From Allofournierella massiliensis (lineage in GTDB: Bacteria > Bacillota > Clostridia > Oscillospirales > Ruminococcaceae): DNA of 64,000 bases. This document shows, piece by piece, positions 42,766-51,389 of this stretch. The notes under the pieces were generated by a model that was not told the DNA's origin, searched no databases, and saw nothing but the letters and a program-made list of their open reading frames with translations. Each line of letters begins with the position of its first letter. Within the stretch, counting starts at the first letter, position 1. The stretch is taken from positions 1-64,000 of the forward strand of contig NZ_SLUM01000005.1 of the NCBI RefSeq assembly GCF_004345265.1, given 5' to 3'. The position numbers and the translations under genes were made by a program.

Positions 42766-42880
42766 ATACGATCCCGGTCAGTTCACTTTTCTCCGCACTG
42801 TCAGTTCTCTAAAATTTGAACTGCTATGCCATTATAAAACTGGCATAAATCCGTAAAATAGAAGGAGAGGTGAACTGAAA

Positions 42881-43213
42881 GTGCAGAATGAACATGAAAC
42901 ACTTGGTGAGATTATCAAGAATGCCCGCATAAAAGCAGATATTACGGTCGAAGATCTGGCAGCCAAGGTCGGAGTAACCGAGAGATTTATATATCGTATC
43001 GAGAACGAAGGCAAAAAGCCCAGCTACGACATCCTGTACAAGCTGATTCGGGAGCTGTCCATTTTACCCGATCAGATTTTCTTCCCAGAAAAGCAGATTG
43101 AGGATTCTGAAATGGAAAGCCTTGTCCGTATGCTGTATAACTGCGATGAGCGTTCTATGCAGATCATCAAGGCGACGGTCCGAGCAGCCTTGGACAGCCA
43201 GCCCAAAGAGTGA
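42881..43213 (+). CDS. Cro/CI-type helix-turn-helix regulator of the element backbone
   Basis: A 110-residue DNA-binding protein: helix-turn-helix in residues 15-60 (DITVEDLAAKVGVTERFIYR, IENEGKKPSYDILYKLI), then a helical tail. It resembles Orf9-type repressors of Tn916-like elements that keep transfer genes silent. The start is GTG 42881 after GAAGGAGAGGTG. Divergent from the sigma gene, with hairpins between. Confidence 0.85.
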   Translation: MQNEHETLGEIIKNARIKADITVEDLAAKVGVTERFIYRIENEGKKPSYDILYKLIRELSILPDQIFFPEKQIEDSEMESLVRMLYNCDERSMQIIKATVRAALDSQPKE

Positions 43214-43260
43214 AAAAGAGCCGATGTCCGTGGGAAATTCTCACAGGTTCATCGGCTCTG
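43213..43260 (-). terminator. Terminator of the KTR protein gene
   Basis: AGAGCCGATG pairs with CATCGGCTCT; on the minus strand TTTTTC follows. It also lies at the end of the plus-strand HTH gene. Confidence 0.75.
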
Positions 43261-43263
43261 CGT

Positions 43264-43437
43264 CTATGCGTCTGGCTCTTTGATGACAACGATATGTAGT
43301 TGTTTCGCCTGGATCAAGCTCTCTCGTTTGCACTTCGGGCAGTAGAGAGGATAATTGATTAAAACCGTATCCTCTCTGATTCGATCACGGGTTTTATTCC
43401 CGCAGACGGGACAATAAACCCACTCTGTTTGCTGCAT
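43264..43437 (-). CDS. Cysteine-rich KTR-domain protein
   Basis: A 57-residue zinc-ribbon protein with YCPVCGNKTRDRIREDT and YCPKCKRESL. This small family is common in conjugative elements of Firmicutes; its function is unknown. ATG 43437 follows GGAGGTGATTCCC, a very strong ribosome site. Confidence 0.88.
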   Translation of the reverse strand: MQQTEWVYCPVCGNKTRDRIREDTVLINYPLYCPKCKRESLIQAKQLHIVVIKEPDA

Positions 43438-43464
43438 GGGAATCACCTCCGTTCTCCTGTTTTC

Positions 43465-43510
43465 AAGACATGGCCGAGGGCTTGCGGCTCTGCAAGCCTG
43501 CCGGCATGTC
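43465..43510 (+). terminator. Long hairpin with T-run left of the Vex-like operon
   Basis: GACATGGCCG...GCTTGC and GCAAGC...CCGGCATGTC form a long stem followed by TTTTTTATTT on the plus strand; on the minus strand it follows the last gene of the Vex-like operon and may end it too. Confidence 0.6.
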
Positions 43511-43518
43511 TTTTTTAT

Positions 43519-43938
43519 TTATTCTTCCTTTTTCCGGAATCCCCAAGCCTCAAAATCCGCATCGTCCTCCTCCGGCTCCACTTCCTCGGTATAATCGGAA
43601 CCGGTGGCCGCTGCCGGGGCGTTGAGCATATAGGGCGTGACCTGTACCGGCGCTTCGCTCTTGAGCGCCAGCACCTTGGCGGCTGCCTTGCCGCAAAACA
43701 CCATGGCGGCGGCAAAGGCGAAATACTGCACACAGCTTGTAAGATAGAGATTCACAATGGCCAGTTCATTTCCCTGCACAGGGACACCCTGCTCAAGCTG
43801 CCGAGTGATATTTTGATGGCAGGCCGCCAGGGAGACAAAAGCTGTAATCAGCAGCACCACCGCAAGAGCATAAAAAACTGTGGAAAGGATAGCTCCTTTT
43901 TTCGAGGGCTTTGTGATTGGATTGCTGTCCATCTCCAT
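43519..43938 (-). CDS. Small membrane protein of the Vex-like ABC operon
   Basis: A 139-residue protein with two membrane helices (residues about 15-38 and 68-88) and an acidic C-terminal tail (EEVEPEEDDADFEAWGF). I do not recognise a family. It is the last gene of the exporter operon and its start overlaps the ATPase stop codon (TGATG), so it is probably an accessory subunit. ATG 43938 follows AAGGAGG. Confidence 0.75.
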   Translation of the reverse strand: MEMDSNPITKPSKKGAILSTVFYALAVVLLITAFVSLAACHQNITRQLEQGVPVQGNELAIVNLYLTSCVQYFAFAAAMVFCGKAAAKVLALKSEAPVQVTPYMLNAPAAATGSDYTEEVEPEEDDADFEAWGFRKKEE

Positions 43939-44642
43939 CAATGCGCCCTCCTTTCACTGCGGGGAACGTTGTTCCTGCGGGATTGGGGCTGGGCGGCTCC
44001 ATCTTGAACGCGCTCCAGAACCTGCAGCTCACCCTTTTTCAGACGGAACACCACATCGGCCTGCTTCGCCAGCTCATTGGAGTGGGTAACGACCACCACA
44101 CACTTGTTCATCTTGTGGGCGCTCTCTTTGAGAATTTCCGTGATGTCCTGGGCGGTATCCTCGTCCAGATTGCCCGTAGGCTCGTCTGCTAGGATCACCG
44201 GGGCCTCACTTGCCAGGGCGCGGGCGATAGCCACCCGCTGCTGCTGGCCGCCGGAGAGCTTCAGCACATTCCGCCTGGCTTCTTCTTTCGTCAGGCCCAG
44301 CCGCTCCAAAATGGGCAGCGGCGGCAGCTTGGAAGTCAGCGACACATTCTCCGCGGGGGTCAAGTAGTCGATTAAGTTGTACGCTTGGAAGATAAACGCC
44401 ACATGTTTTTTCCGATGGTCAGAAAGCCCCGTCTTGGCAATGTCCTGCCCATCGAAGGTTATCTGGCCGCTGCCGGGGCTGTCCAGGCCGCCGATCAGGG
44501 AGAGCAGGGTGGTTTTGCCGCAGCCGGAAGGACCCAGGATGGCGTAGAGCTTGCCCTGTTCCATTTCGGCGTTGACGCCTTTTAAGACTTTCTTTTTATT
44601 ATCGTAGGAATATCCCACTTGCTTGATTTCCATGATACTCAT
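43938..44642 (-). CDS. MacB/Vex2-type ABC transporter ATPase
   Basis: A 234-residue ATPase: Walker [10 protein letters not shown], signature [15 protein letters not shown], Walker [14 protein letters not shown] and H-loop VVTHSNELA. It belongs to the group that works with FtsX-type permeases (MacB, LolD, Vex2), which move or sense peptides mechanically rather than carry them through a channel. It follows three permease genes and is followed by a small membrane protein. ATG 44642 follows GAGGTAATC. Confidence 0.9.
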   Translation of the reverse strand: MSIMEIKQVGYSYDNKKKVLKGVNAEMEQGKLYAILGPSGCGKTTLLSLIGGLDSPGSGQITFDGQDIAKTGLSDHRKKHVAFIFQAYNLIDYLTPAENVSLTSKLPPLPILERLGLTKEEARRNVLKLSGGQQQRVAIARALASEAPVILADEPTGNLDEDTAQDITEILKESAHKMNKCVVVVTHSNELAKQADVVFRLKKGELQVLERVQDGAAQPQSRRNNVPRSERRAH

Positions 44643-44681
44643 AGTGATTACCTCATTTCGTTATTTTAGGGGTGGATAGTC

Positions 44682-45959
44682 TTATTCCATCTGAGACAAA
44701 ATCTGCTTGGGCTTCAACCGCAGGGTGGAAATGCTGGAAACCAGCACCGCCGCCACCAGCAGGATGCCGCCCACGACAGCCACCAGCATAAAGTGTTCCG
44801 GCGTGACGATGACATTCTCTGCGGCTTTGCCGAACAGCGTACCCAGGGTGCCGGCAACCTGCTTGCTCGATAGATACGCCAGCGGGAAGGCCACCACTGC
44901 GATCAGCAGAGTTTCCAGCACATATTGGAGAATGACCGCAGGCTTGGCGATACCCACCGCCAGCAAAATCCCGGTCTCCCGTTTCCGGCTGCGGATGGAC
45001 ATGGAGAGAATGAGAATTATCAAAACCATGCTCACAGCAGTAATGACAATAATCAGCGTCGTAACCAAAGCGGTTGTGTCAGAGAGAGAACTTGAAATGT
45101 TCTGATACACTTCATCGTTGGCTGTAACAATAAAGTTGTTCCAGTTGATAGAAGAAATGCTCTGTACTTCGTTTATCACGCTCTCTAACTGTGCTGCGTC
45201 AGTTACATAGAAATCTGCCTCTTGAATTTTGTTGCCATCACCATAATTTACACACATTGCCTCCATCGCAGCTTTGCTACAAAAGGCATAGTTGGAAAAA
45301 TCCCACATGGTAGACGCATCATACATTGTGGCCTCATCGTTCTTGTCAGCCACTACTTCAAAAATCCCCACAATTTCCATATCCACTTCGGGATCATCGG
45401 TATAAGGGTCATTGATTCCAACAACTTTGCTGCCGACTTCCAGTCCATTCTGTTCGGCACGTTCCCGGCTGATGATAAGGCCATTGGTCATATCCTCTGT
45501 GATATGGGACCCTTCAACCAATTCAAATCGTCCTGATACGAATAAATCGTTATACTCCGTATTGATAGAGCCATAGGTATAAAAACTGTTGGTGTAGCCC
45601 GTTGTAACCACGCTGTCGCCCGTTTCCTTGAAGTAATAAGGCATGGAAACAATCGAGGCATCATATCCGGCAATCCCGTCTACTGAGGCAATCTCCTGAA
45701 GCATTTCATCTGAAATAAATTCCTGAGTGCTATATGAGCCGCCATTGCCGCTTGTCCAACCTCCGGTAGATAGGTTTCGTTCCACGGTAAAACTGGTTCC
45801 CGTCACACCCCGCAGTTCCTCAGCCTGTTCCTCCTGGGCGTCGGCAATCGCCAGCCCGGAAAGCACCAGGGTGGTAATAGCCAGGAGCAGGAAGAACACC
45901 AACAGCGTCTTTTTCCATTTCCGTGCGCTGTATAAAATTGCTCGTATCCCTAAATTCAT
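44682..45959 (-). CDS. FtsX-type ABC permease, copy 2 of a tandem duplication
   Basis: A 425-residue permease with one N-terminal helix (LLVFFLLLAITTLVLSGLAI), a large outside domain of about 240 residues and three C-terminal helices, the FtsX/MacB layout. Its first 65 and last 150 residues are nearly identical to the adjacent copy, while the outside domain has diverged. Resembles Vex1/Vex3-type permeases. ATG 45959 follows GGAGGCAC. Confidence 0.9.
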   Translation of the reverse strand: MNLGIRAILYSARKWKKTLLVFFLLLAITTLVLSGLAIADAQEEQAEELRGVTGTSFTVERNLSTGGWTSGNGGSYSTQEFISDEMLQEIASVDGIAGYDASIVSMPYYFKETGDSVVTTGYTNSFYTYGSINTEYNDLFVSGRFELVEGSHITEDMTNGLIISRERAEQNGLEVGSKVVGINDPYTDDPEVDMEIVGIFEVVADKNDEATMYDASTMWDFSNYAFCSKAAMEAMCVNYGDGNKIQEADFYVTDAAQLESVINEVQSISSINWNNFIVTANDEVYQNISSSLSDTTALVTTLIIVITAVSMVLIILILSMSIRSRKRETGILLAVGIAKPAVILQYVLETLLIAVVAFPLAYLSSKQVAGTLGTLFGKAAENVIVTPEHFMLVAVVGGILLVAAVLVSSISTLRLKPKQILSQME

Positions 45960-45975
45960 ATTGCCTGTGCCTCCT

Positions 45976-47250
45976 TTACTCCATCTGAGACAAAATCTGC
46001 TTGGGCTTTAACCGCATGGTCGAGATACTGGACACCAGCACTGCCGCCACCAGCAGGACGCCGCCCACGATGGCTACCAGCATGAAATGCTCCGGTGTGA
46101 CGATGACATTCTCCGCCACCTTGCCGAACAGCGTCCCCAGGGTGCCAGCCACCTGCTTGCTGGACAGATACGCCAGCGGGAAGGCCACCACTGCGATCAG
46201 CAGGGTTTCCAGCACATATTGGAGAATGACCGCAGGCTTGGCGATTCCAACGGCCAGCAAAATCCCGGTTTCCCGTTTCCGGCTGCGGATGGACATGGAG
46301 AGGATCAGAATAATCAGAACCATGCTCACAGCAGTAATAACAACAATGAGGGTGGTGATCAGAGTCCCGGTGTCGGAAAGGGCGCTGGAAATATTCTGAT
46401 ATACCTCGTCATTGGTAGTGATGTTAAAGTTGTTCCAGTTGACAGAGGAAATCTTTTGCACTTCTTCAATCACGCTATCTAACTGAGCAGCGTCAGAGAC
46501 ATAGAAATAGGCTTCGGAAATACCTTCGTTTTCGTCTCCCCAACCTTCGAGCAATCCTTCTGCTGCTTCCATACTGCAAAAGGTGTAGTTTGAATAGTCG
46601 AAATAGGACGCATTATCATACAGATTCACGGCATCGTCTTTGTCAGCGACAATATCAAAAATACCCACAATTTCCATATTCACAGCCGGGGTATTGCTTT
46701 CAGGATAATAAATCCCTGTCAAGGTATCTCCAATTTCTAATCCATTCCAATCAGCAAGGTCCCGACTGATGATAAGTCCGTTTTCCATATCTTCGGTTAT
46801 ATGAGAACCCTCTACCAGTTCAAATCTTCCCGATAAGAACATAGCGTTGTACTCAGAATTATAAGAACCATAAGAATAAAAACCGTATCTTTCTGTTTTC
46901 AATGCCTCTCCATCTTCATTAAAGAAATCTTCATGTACAATAAGAGAAGCATCATAACCAGCGATTCCGTCCACAGACGCAATTTCCTTAATCATATCCT
47001 CAGATATAAATTCCTGAGTGCTATATGAACCACCGCTGCCATTTGACCAACCACCAGTAGATAAGTTTCTTTCCACCGTGAAGCTGGCTCCGGTGGTTCC
47101 CCGGACTTCCTCGGCCTGTTCCTCCTGGGCGTCAGCTATGGCAAGCCCGGACAACACCAGGGTGGTAATGGCCAGGAGCAGACAGAACACCAGTAGCGTC
47201 TTTTTCCACTTCCGTGCGCTATATAAAATCGCTCGTATTCCTAAATTCAT
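45976..47250 (-). CDS. FtsX-type ABC permease, copy 1 of a tandem duplication
   Basis: A 424-residue permease with the same layout as the copy downstream (start MNLGIRAILYSARKWKKTLL in both). The two genes differ mainly in the middle of the extracellular domain, which suggests selection for different ligands after duplication, or homogenisation of the membrane parts. ATG 47250 follows GGAGGTGC. Confidence 0.9.
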   Translation of the reverse strand: MNLGIRAILYSARKWKKTLLVFCLLLAITTLVLSGLAIADAQEEQAEEVRGTTGASFTVERNLSTGGWSNGSGGSYSTQEFISEDMIKEIASVDGIAGYDASLIVHEDFFNEDGEALKTERYGFYSYGSYNSEYNAMFLSGRFELVEGSHITEDMENGLIISRDLADWNGLEIGDTLTGIYYPESNTPAVNMEIVGIFDIVADKDDAVNLYDNASYFDYSNYTFCSMEAAEGLLEGWGDENEGISEAYFYVSDAAQLDSVIEEVQKISSVNWNNFNITTNDEVYQNISSALSDTGTLITTLIVVITAVSMVLIILILSMSIRSRKRETGILLAVGIAKPAVILQYVLETLLIAVVAFPLAYLSSKQVAGTLGTLFGKVAENVIVTPEHFMLVAIVGGVLLVAAVLVSSISTMRLKPKQILSQME

Positions 47251-47265
47251 ATCGCCTGCACCTCC

Positions 47266-48606
47266 TTAACTCATTTGCGACAAAATACTCTTGGGCTTCA
47301 TCTTCATAATGGGATAGGCCGCCAGTGCGGTAGAAGCCACACACAGCACCATGCCGAAAGCCCACACCAGTGCGTAATCCTCGGCGGAAACAGCCACCTC
47401 GATCTCGGCAAGGCCCAAATCCTCGGTGGATTCTTCTTCCGCAGCTTCGCTTTCCCCGGTCAAGTCCACCGTTTCATAGGTTTCGCTTGTCACCTGGGAG
47501 AGCAGGCTGCTCCCGATCTGATGGGAAATGGCTGTGCTGGTGCCGAAGGAGATGACCAGGGCGATGGCCGCCACGAGGATCACTTCCAGCAGGTATTGCA
47601 GCAGCACCGAGCCCTTGGAAATGCCCATGGCCAGATAGACGCCGGTTTCATGGATTCGCCCACGGAGCCGCAGCGTCAGGAACAGGGCTAGCACCAGGAA
47701 ACAGATCACCGATACCACTGCAATGGCGATAAAGACGATGTTCTGCAAGCCCTCCAGGGATTCCTTGGCGTTCTGATAGTCGTTGTCGTAGCGAGTCAGG
47801 GTGCAGCTCTCCCAATCCACGCCATCCAATTCCTGCACATCGGTCATAATGCGCTCCAGCTCGTCCGGGTCGTTCACATAGAAATCCCCGTACTGGACAT
47901 TGGTGGTTCCCTCGTTGCCGTAGAGCAGGAAAGAGGCGGTGGAGAGGTCGGTAAATACGATATTGTCGTAAAGGTCATAGGACGGGGCCATGCCGATGGA
48001 ATCCTGTTCCTCGGTGTTGGTGAAGATCCCGGCCACCGTCACGGGGATGGTCTTATCTTTGTCCTCCACATTCCCCAGCAGCATGGTGTCGCCCACAGAC
48101 AGGCCATTGCGCTGGGCGAACTTCTCATGGATCAGCACCTGGCTGCCGGTTTCGGTGGTGATGGGATTTCCCTCCACCATCTCAAAGCCACCATCGGTGA
48201 AATAGCTGTCCTCCTGAGAGTTGGAGTTTGCTACCACCCGTCCGGCGTTCTCATAGCCCTCCGGCACCTGGGCAGCGCCCTCGGTGTTGATCTCCAGAAG
48301 GTTCCCGTCTGCGTCAAAATAAGTAGCATAGGTGTAGGAGCGCAGGGTGTACCTGCCGCTCAAGCCATCCACATCAAGAATCTGGCTCACCGTATCCTCC
48401 GGGATACCGTTTTCCAGCGTCTTGGCGTTGATGGTGAAATAGCCAAGCAGGGCTTTTTTAATATTGGCGTTGGCCGTTTCCGTAGCCGATTGAATGGAAA
48501 GGCAGGTCAGCATCAGCGTGGCCATGATCAGCAGAAACGCCAGCAATGTGAGGGTCTTGCCCTTTTTGCGGATGGAATACAGGCAGGCCCGTTTGCACAG
48601 GTTCAT
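47266..48606 (-). CDS. FtsX-type ABC permease, first gene of the Vex-like operon
   Basis: A 446-residue FtsX-type permease (start MNLCKRACLYSIRKKGKTLT) only distantly related to the next two. It has the long extracellular loop and three C-terminal helices, and an unusual acidic segment before the last helix (ESEAAEEESTEDLGLAEIEV). First gene of the operon; regulated by 11-bp direct repeats upstream. ATG 48606 follows GAGGTGGCC. Confidence 0.88.
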   Translation of the reverse strand: MNLCKRACLYSIRKKGKTLTLLAFLLIMATLMLTCLSIQSATETANANIKKALLGYFTINAKTLENGIPEDTVSQILDVDGLSGRYTLRSYTYATYFDADGNLLEINTEGAAQVPEGYENAGRVVANSNSQEDSYFTDGGFEMVEGNPITTETGSQVLIHEKFAQRNGLSVGDTMLLGNVEDKDKTIPVTVAGIFTNTEEQDSIGMAPSYDLYDNIVFTDLSTASFLLYGNEGTTNVQYGDFYVNDPDELERIMTDVQELDGVDWESCTLTRYDNDYQNAKESLEGLQNIVFIAIAVVSVICFLVLALFLTLRLRGRIHETGVYLAMGISKGSVLLQYLLEVILVAAIALVISFGTSTAISHQIGSSLLSQVTSETYETVDLTGESEAAEEESTEDLGLAEIEVAVSAEDYALVWAFGMVLCVASTALAAYPIMKMKPKSILSQMS

Positions 48607-48730
48607 CTCACGGCCACCTCATTTCCTTTGCGTAAAACCAGTGGGTTCACTTGTGTACCTCCTAACTTAGTATTTTGCCGGGGCGTTTCTCGCTCCGGTG
48701 GTGTCCCCGTCTGCCGGGAACACCCTTATG

Positions 48731-48784
48731 GTACACTACGAAGGTGGAGTTGAGGTGGAGTTGAGATATTTTTTAGGTGGAGTT
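48731..48784 (-). promoter_or_regulatory. Operator and promoter of the Vex-like operon
   Basis: Three copies of AGGTGGAGTT at 48742, 48753 and 48775: the starts are 11 and 22 bases apart, so all face the same side of the helix. They replace the -35 region of a minus-strand promoter whose -10 is TACCAT (48729-48734). The same repeats precede the response-regulator gene at 55.7 kb. Confidence 0.8.
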
Positions 48785-48804
48785 GGCGATAAAGTGTAAA
48801 AAAA

Positions 48805-48901
48805 TCGGCGGCCTTGATTGGTTCAAAGCCGCCGCAATCTAATCAGGCATGTAAAATGGGCTGCTGAACGACGGCTTTTTTCTTTTGCCATTGTTCGGCA
48901 G
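48805..48901 (-). repeat. Cassette 3'-border repeat, copy B (with terminator)
   Basis: About 97 bases shared with 58336-58437: a GGCGGCC / GCCGCC stem with T-run on the minus strand, then TGCTGAACGACGGCTTTTTT. It terminates the ABC genes to its right and marks the left border of an inserted cassette. Confidence 0.75.
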
Positions 48902-48919
48902 AATACTAATCCTTTATTA

Positions 48920-49612
48920 TCAGACACAAGTTTGAAAAAAGGCGTCCTCCAGTTGTACAAAGTCGCGTGGATTTTCAAACTGGAAAACCTTTCTCTGCTT
49001 GTCGATAAAAACCACATCGTCACAAAAGTTTGCAACCAAATCAAGGTTATGGGCTGAAAAGAGTACAAGGTTCCCTGCGTCCCGATGTTCAATCAGTAAC
49101 TTTTTTAGTGTGGCAACACTTTCTGGATCAAGACCGTTAAAAGGTTCATCCAGAATCAAATTTCCTGCACCAGAAAGAAAGGCCGCAATCAGATACACCT
49201 TTTGTTTCATGCCAAGCGAATAGTTTGCAATATATTCGTTCAGTGACCGCTCCAACTTGAAAGCCGCTGACAACCTTTCGAGCGTTTCTTTTGCTTTAAC
49301 GGCATTTTGGCGATATAGCTGTATGATGCACTTCAAGTATTCATTTCCGGTCAAATTCAAAAACATCTCTTTGCTGTCTGGAACATAGAAAAACTGAAAC
49401 TTAGACTTAAACTCCCGATTATCAATCCCATCAATTTCAACATTTCCGCTATCCATGCTGGCCGGTTGTGTGATGGCATTTAATAATGTGGATTTACCAA
49501 TGCCATTGACGCCAACCAGTGCATAAATCCGTTGATTGTCCAAGGAGCAGGAGATGTTTTCAAAAATTATTCTGTTTCCATACTTTTTCGATATACCTTT
49601 TACTTTAATCAC
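48920..49612 (-). CDS. ABC transporter ATPase
   Basis: A 230-residue ATPase: Walker A GVNGIGKST, signature YSLGMKQKVYL, Walker B NLILDEPFNGLDP, switch histidine in LFSAHNLDLV. It pairs with the large permease encoded directly upstream (eight-base overlap). The type resembles bacitracin/antimicrobial-peptide or unknown export systems; the substrate is not evident. Belongs to the inserted cassette between the Vex-like operon and the VncRS-like genes. Confidence 0.87.
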   Translation of the reverse strand: MIKVKGISKKYGNRIIFENISCSLDNQRIYALVGVNGIGKSTLLNAITQPASMDSGNVEIDGIDNREFKSKFQFFYVPDSKEMFLNLTGNEYLKCIIQLYRQNAVKAKETLERLSAAFKLERSLNEYIANYSLGMKQKVYLIAAFLSGAGNLILDEPFNGLDPESVATLKKLLIEHRDAGNLVLFSAHNLDLVANFCDDVVFIDKQRKVFQFENPRDFVQLEDAFFQTCV

Positions 49613-51023
49613 GAAAGCTCCTCCTGCAAAACAACCAATATACGCACTCTATCGCAACAACACAACCACTCACACAAACAGCAAATGGCAGCAGAGAAAT
49701 ATAATCAATGATTTGCGTTATAAAATAGATTTCCCCAACAGTCAAAGTTATTGAAGCAAAAAGCACGATTACTTTGCTGATATTTCCATGGAGCAGCTCA
49801 TTTGTGCTATTTGGTGAGCGTGGCATTTTATAGTCTAAAAATACTCCAAGCCATACACAGCCATAATTCATGACAGTTCCATAAATGAGAAGCAAGAAGG
49901 CATCCAGTGCAGATATACCATGAAAAAAGGTTGCTCCCACCCAGAACAGCAATACAGTAATCTCTCCCCAAAAGAAACCTTGCAGGGTTTTCCAGAAAAA
50001 TAATCGGTGTGAGGATATGGGAAGAAATGAAATGTATGCTTTATTCGGATCGCTGGAATAGGCGGTGCTTGAAATGGTGTTCACAGCACAGCAGGACACC
50101 AGCAGAAACAATTCTATGGTATATCGCTCGGACACTCCTATCCAATCAAAGTTTTGCATCAATAGCCCACACAGAACAACTACTGTTATGATATTCTTAA
50201 TGTTTGAAAAGAAAATGAGTTCCTTGTTTCTTGATACCCGTTTCCATTCCAACAGGAAGTACGGATTTTTAATTTTTGTAGGCGCTATGGCTTTATTGGC
50301 TTTTTGATGCTGAAAGTTCTGGGTGTTCAGATACCCGCGAACATATCCAGCCTTTACGCAAAAGTAAGCACAAAGAGTTGACAAAGCTGCAACCAACATT
50401 GCAATCAGGAGCCACTTGTCGGGGCAAAACGCTTCATTCAGGTTATCTAAAAAATCCGGCACAAAGAAAATTTCTGATACAAGATTGCCGGCTGAAAGGG
50501 CCAACAGCAAAAATGCCCCATATTGTAAAACTATAAATCCATATCCCACACTGGATGCCGGAAGCAAATTGGCGATAGCCATAGAAATCAGCAGAACAAG
50601 CAGATCAATCAAACAGCTACCTATCCAACAAAACAGCATGATTGTTACTGTCGAAAGCCAATCTGAAGTGGCATATAAAAAGCAGGCCCAAAATGCAGAA
50701 ATGGTAACGCCTAATTGTACGCAGGCAAGACGGCCAATGACTAACAGGACTAATCTGCTTGACGACAGCGGAAAGCACAGAACATCTTTTATCCGGCGAT
50801 TTGTAAAAAGCTGATCGGGTATTTTATATATCGCAATAAATGTACTTATCCAAATTGCAAGGATGGACACGAACACACGATAGACAGATATTGGTCCGGG
50901 AAGGTAGTGACCCAATACATACCATATCAAGTACCCCACATAAATACCGATCATAGAAAGTGAAAGCGTAATAATGGGGGCGCTTCTACTTTTTAAGATT
51001 GCTTTATAGAGTGTACGCTTCAT
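49605..51023 (-). CDS. Large ABC permease with about twelve helices
   Basis: A 472-residue integral membrane protein with roughly twelve predicted helices. I do not recognise a named family beyond ABC-2-like permeases; a double-length permease could replace two subunits. Partner of the ATPase downstream. The ribosome site is weak and the small membrane protein gene ends 12 bases before, so translation is probably coupled. Confidence 0.75.
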   Translation of the reverse strand: MKRTLYKAILKSRSAPIITLSLSMIGIYVGYLIWYVLGHYLPGPISVYRVFVSILAIWISTFIAIYKIPDQLFTNRRIKDVLCFPLSSSRLVLLVIGRLACVQLGVTISAFWACFLYATSDWLSTVTIMLFCWIGSCLIDLLVLLISMAIANLLPASSVGYGFIVLQYGAFLLLALSAGNLVSEIFFVPDFLDNLNEAFCPDKWLLIAMLVAALSTLCAYFCVKAGYVRGYLNTQNFQHQKANKAIAPTKIKNPYFLLEWKRVSRNKELIFFSNIKNIITVVVLCGLLMQNFDWIGVSERYTIELFLLVSCCAVNTISSTAYSSDPNKAYISFLPISSHRLFFWKTLQGFFWGEITVLLFWVGATFFHGISALDAFLLLIYGTVMNYGCVWLGVFLDYKMPRSPNSTNELLHGNISKVIVLFASITLTVGEIYFITQIIDYISLLPFAVCVSGCVVAIECVYWLFCRRSFRD

Positions 51024-51035
51024 GGTTGATCCGGC

Positions 51036-51362
51036 TCATATCTGTGAAATGTAGGATGTCATCATTATTACTAAAAGAACAACAAACACAATGCTATTCA
51101 TTTTTGAAAGCCGCTTCTGCTTGATAAATCCGATGTTTATAACCAGCGCAATGATTGGGAGCAACCAAACAGCTAAAACACTGGGTAAGGGATAATAGGT
51201 ATCACCCGTATGCAAAATAGAAATCTGCTCCGGCAGGAAGAACAGCATAATGCCGGACAGAAGAAACATCAAAAGGACAATCGCAAAATTGACGGACGCC
51301 AGTTTTGCGTTATTTTCGGTGAAATTTTCACCAAGAAGGTTTTTTAACAGTTTGCGAATCAT
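51036..51362 (-). CDS. Small three-helix membrane protein (SdpI/DUF1648-like)
   Basis: A 108-residue protein with three membrane helices and the segment FFLPEQISILHTGDTYYPLP, which resembles the DUF1648 part of SdpI-type immunity proteins. It could protect against a membrane-active peptide or help the ABC pair. ATG 51362 follows GGAGG. The family call is tentative. Confidence 0.6.
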   Translation of the reverse strand: MIRKLLKNLLGENFTENNAKLASVNFAIVLLMFLLSGIMLFFLPEQISILHTGDTYYPLPSVLAVWLLPIIALVINIGFIKQKRLSKMNSIVFVVLLVIMMTSYISQI

Positions 51363-51389
51363 TTTATTAGCCTCCGTTTCTAAACCGGC

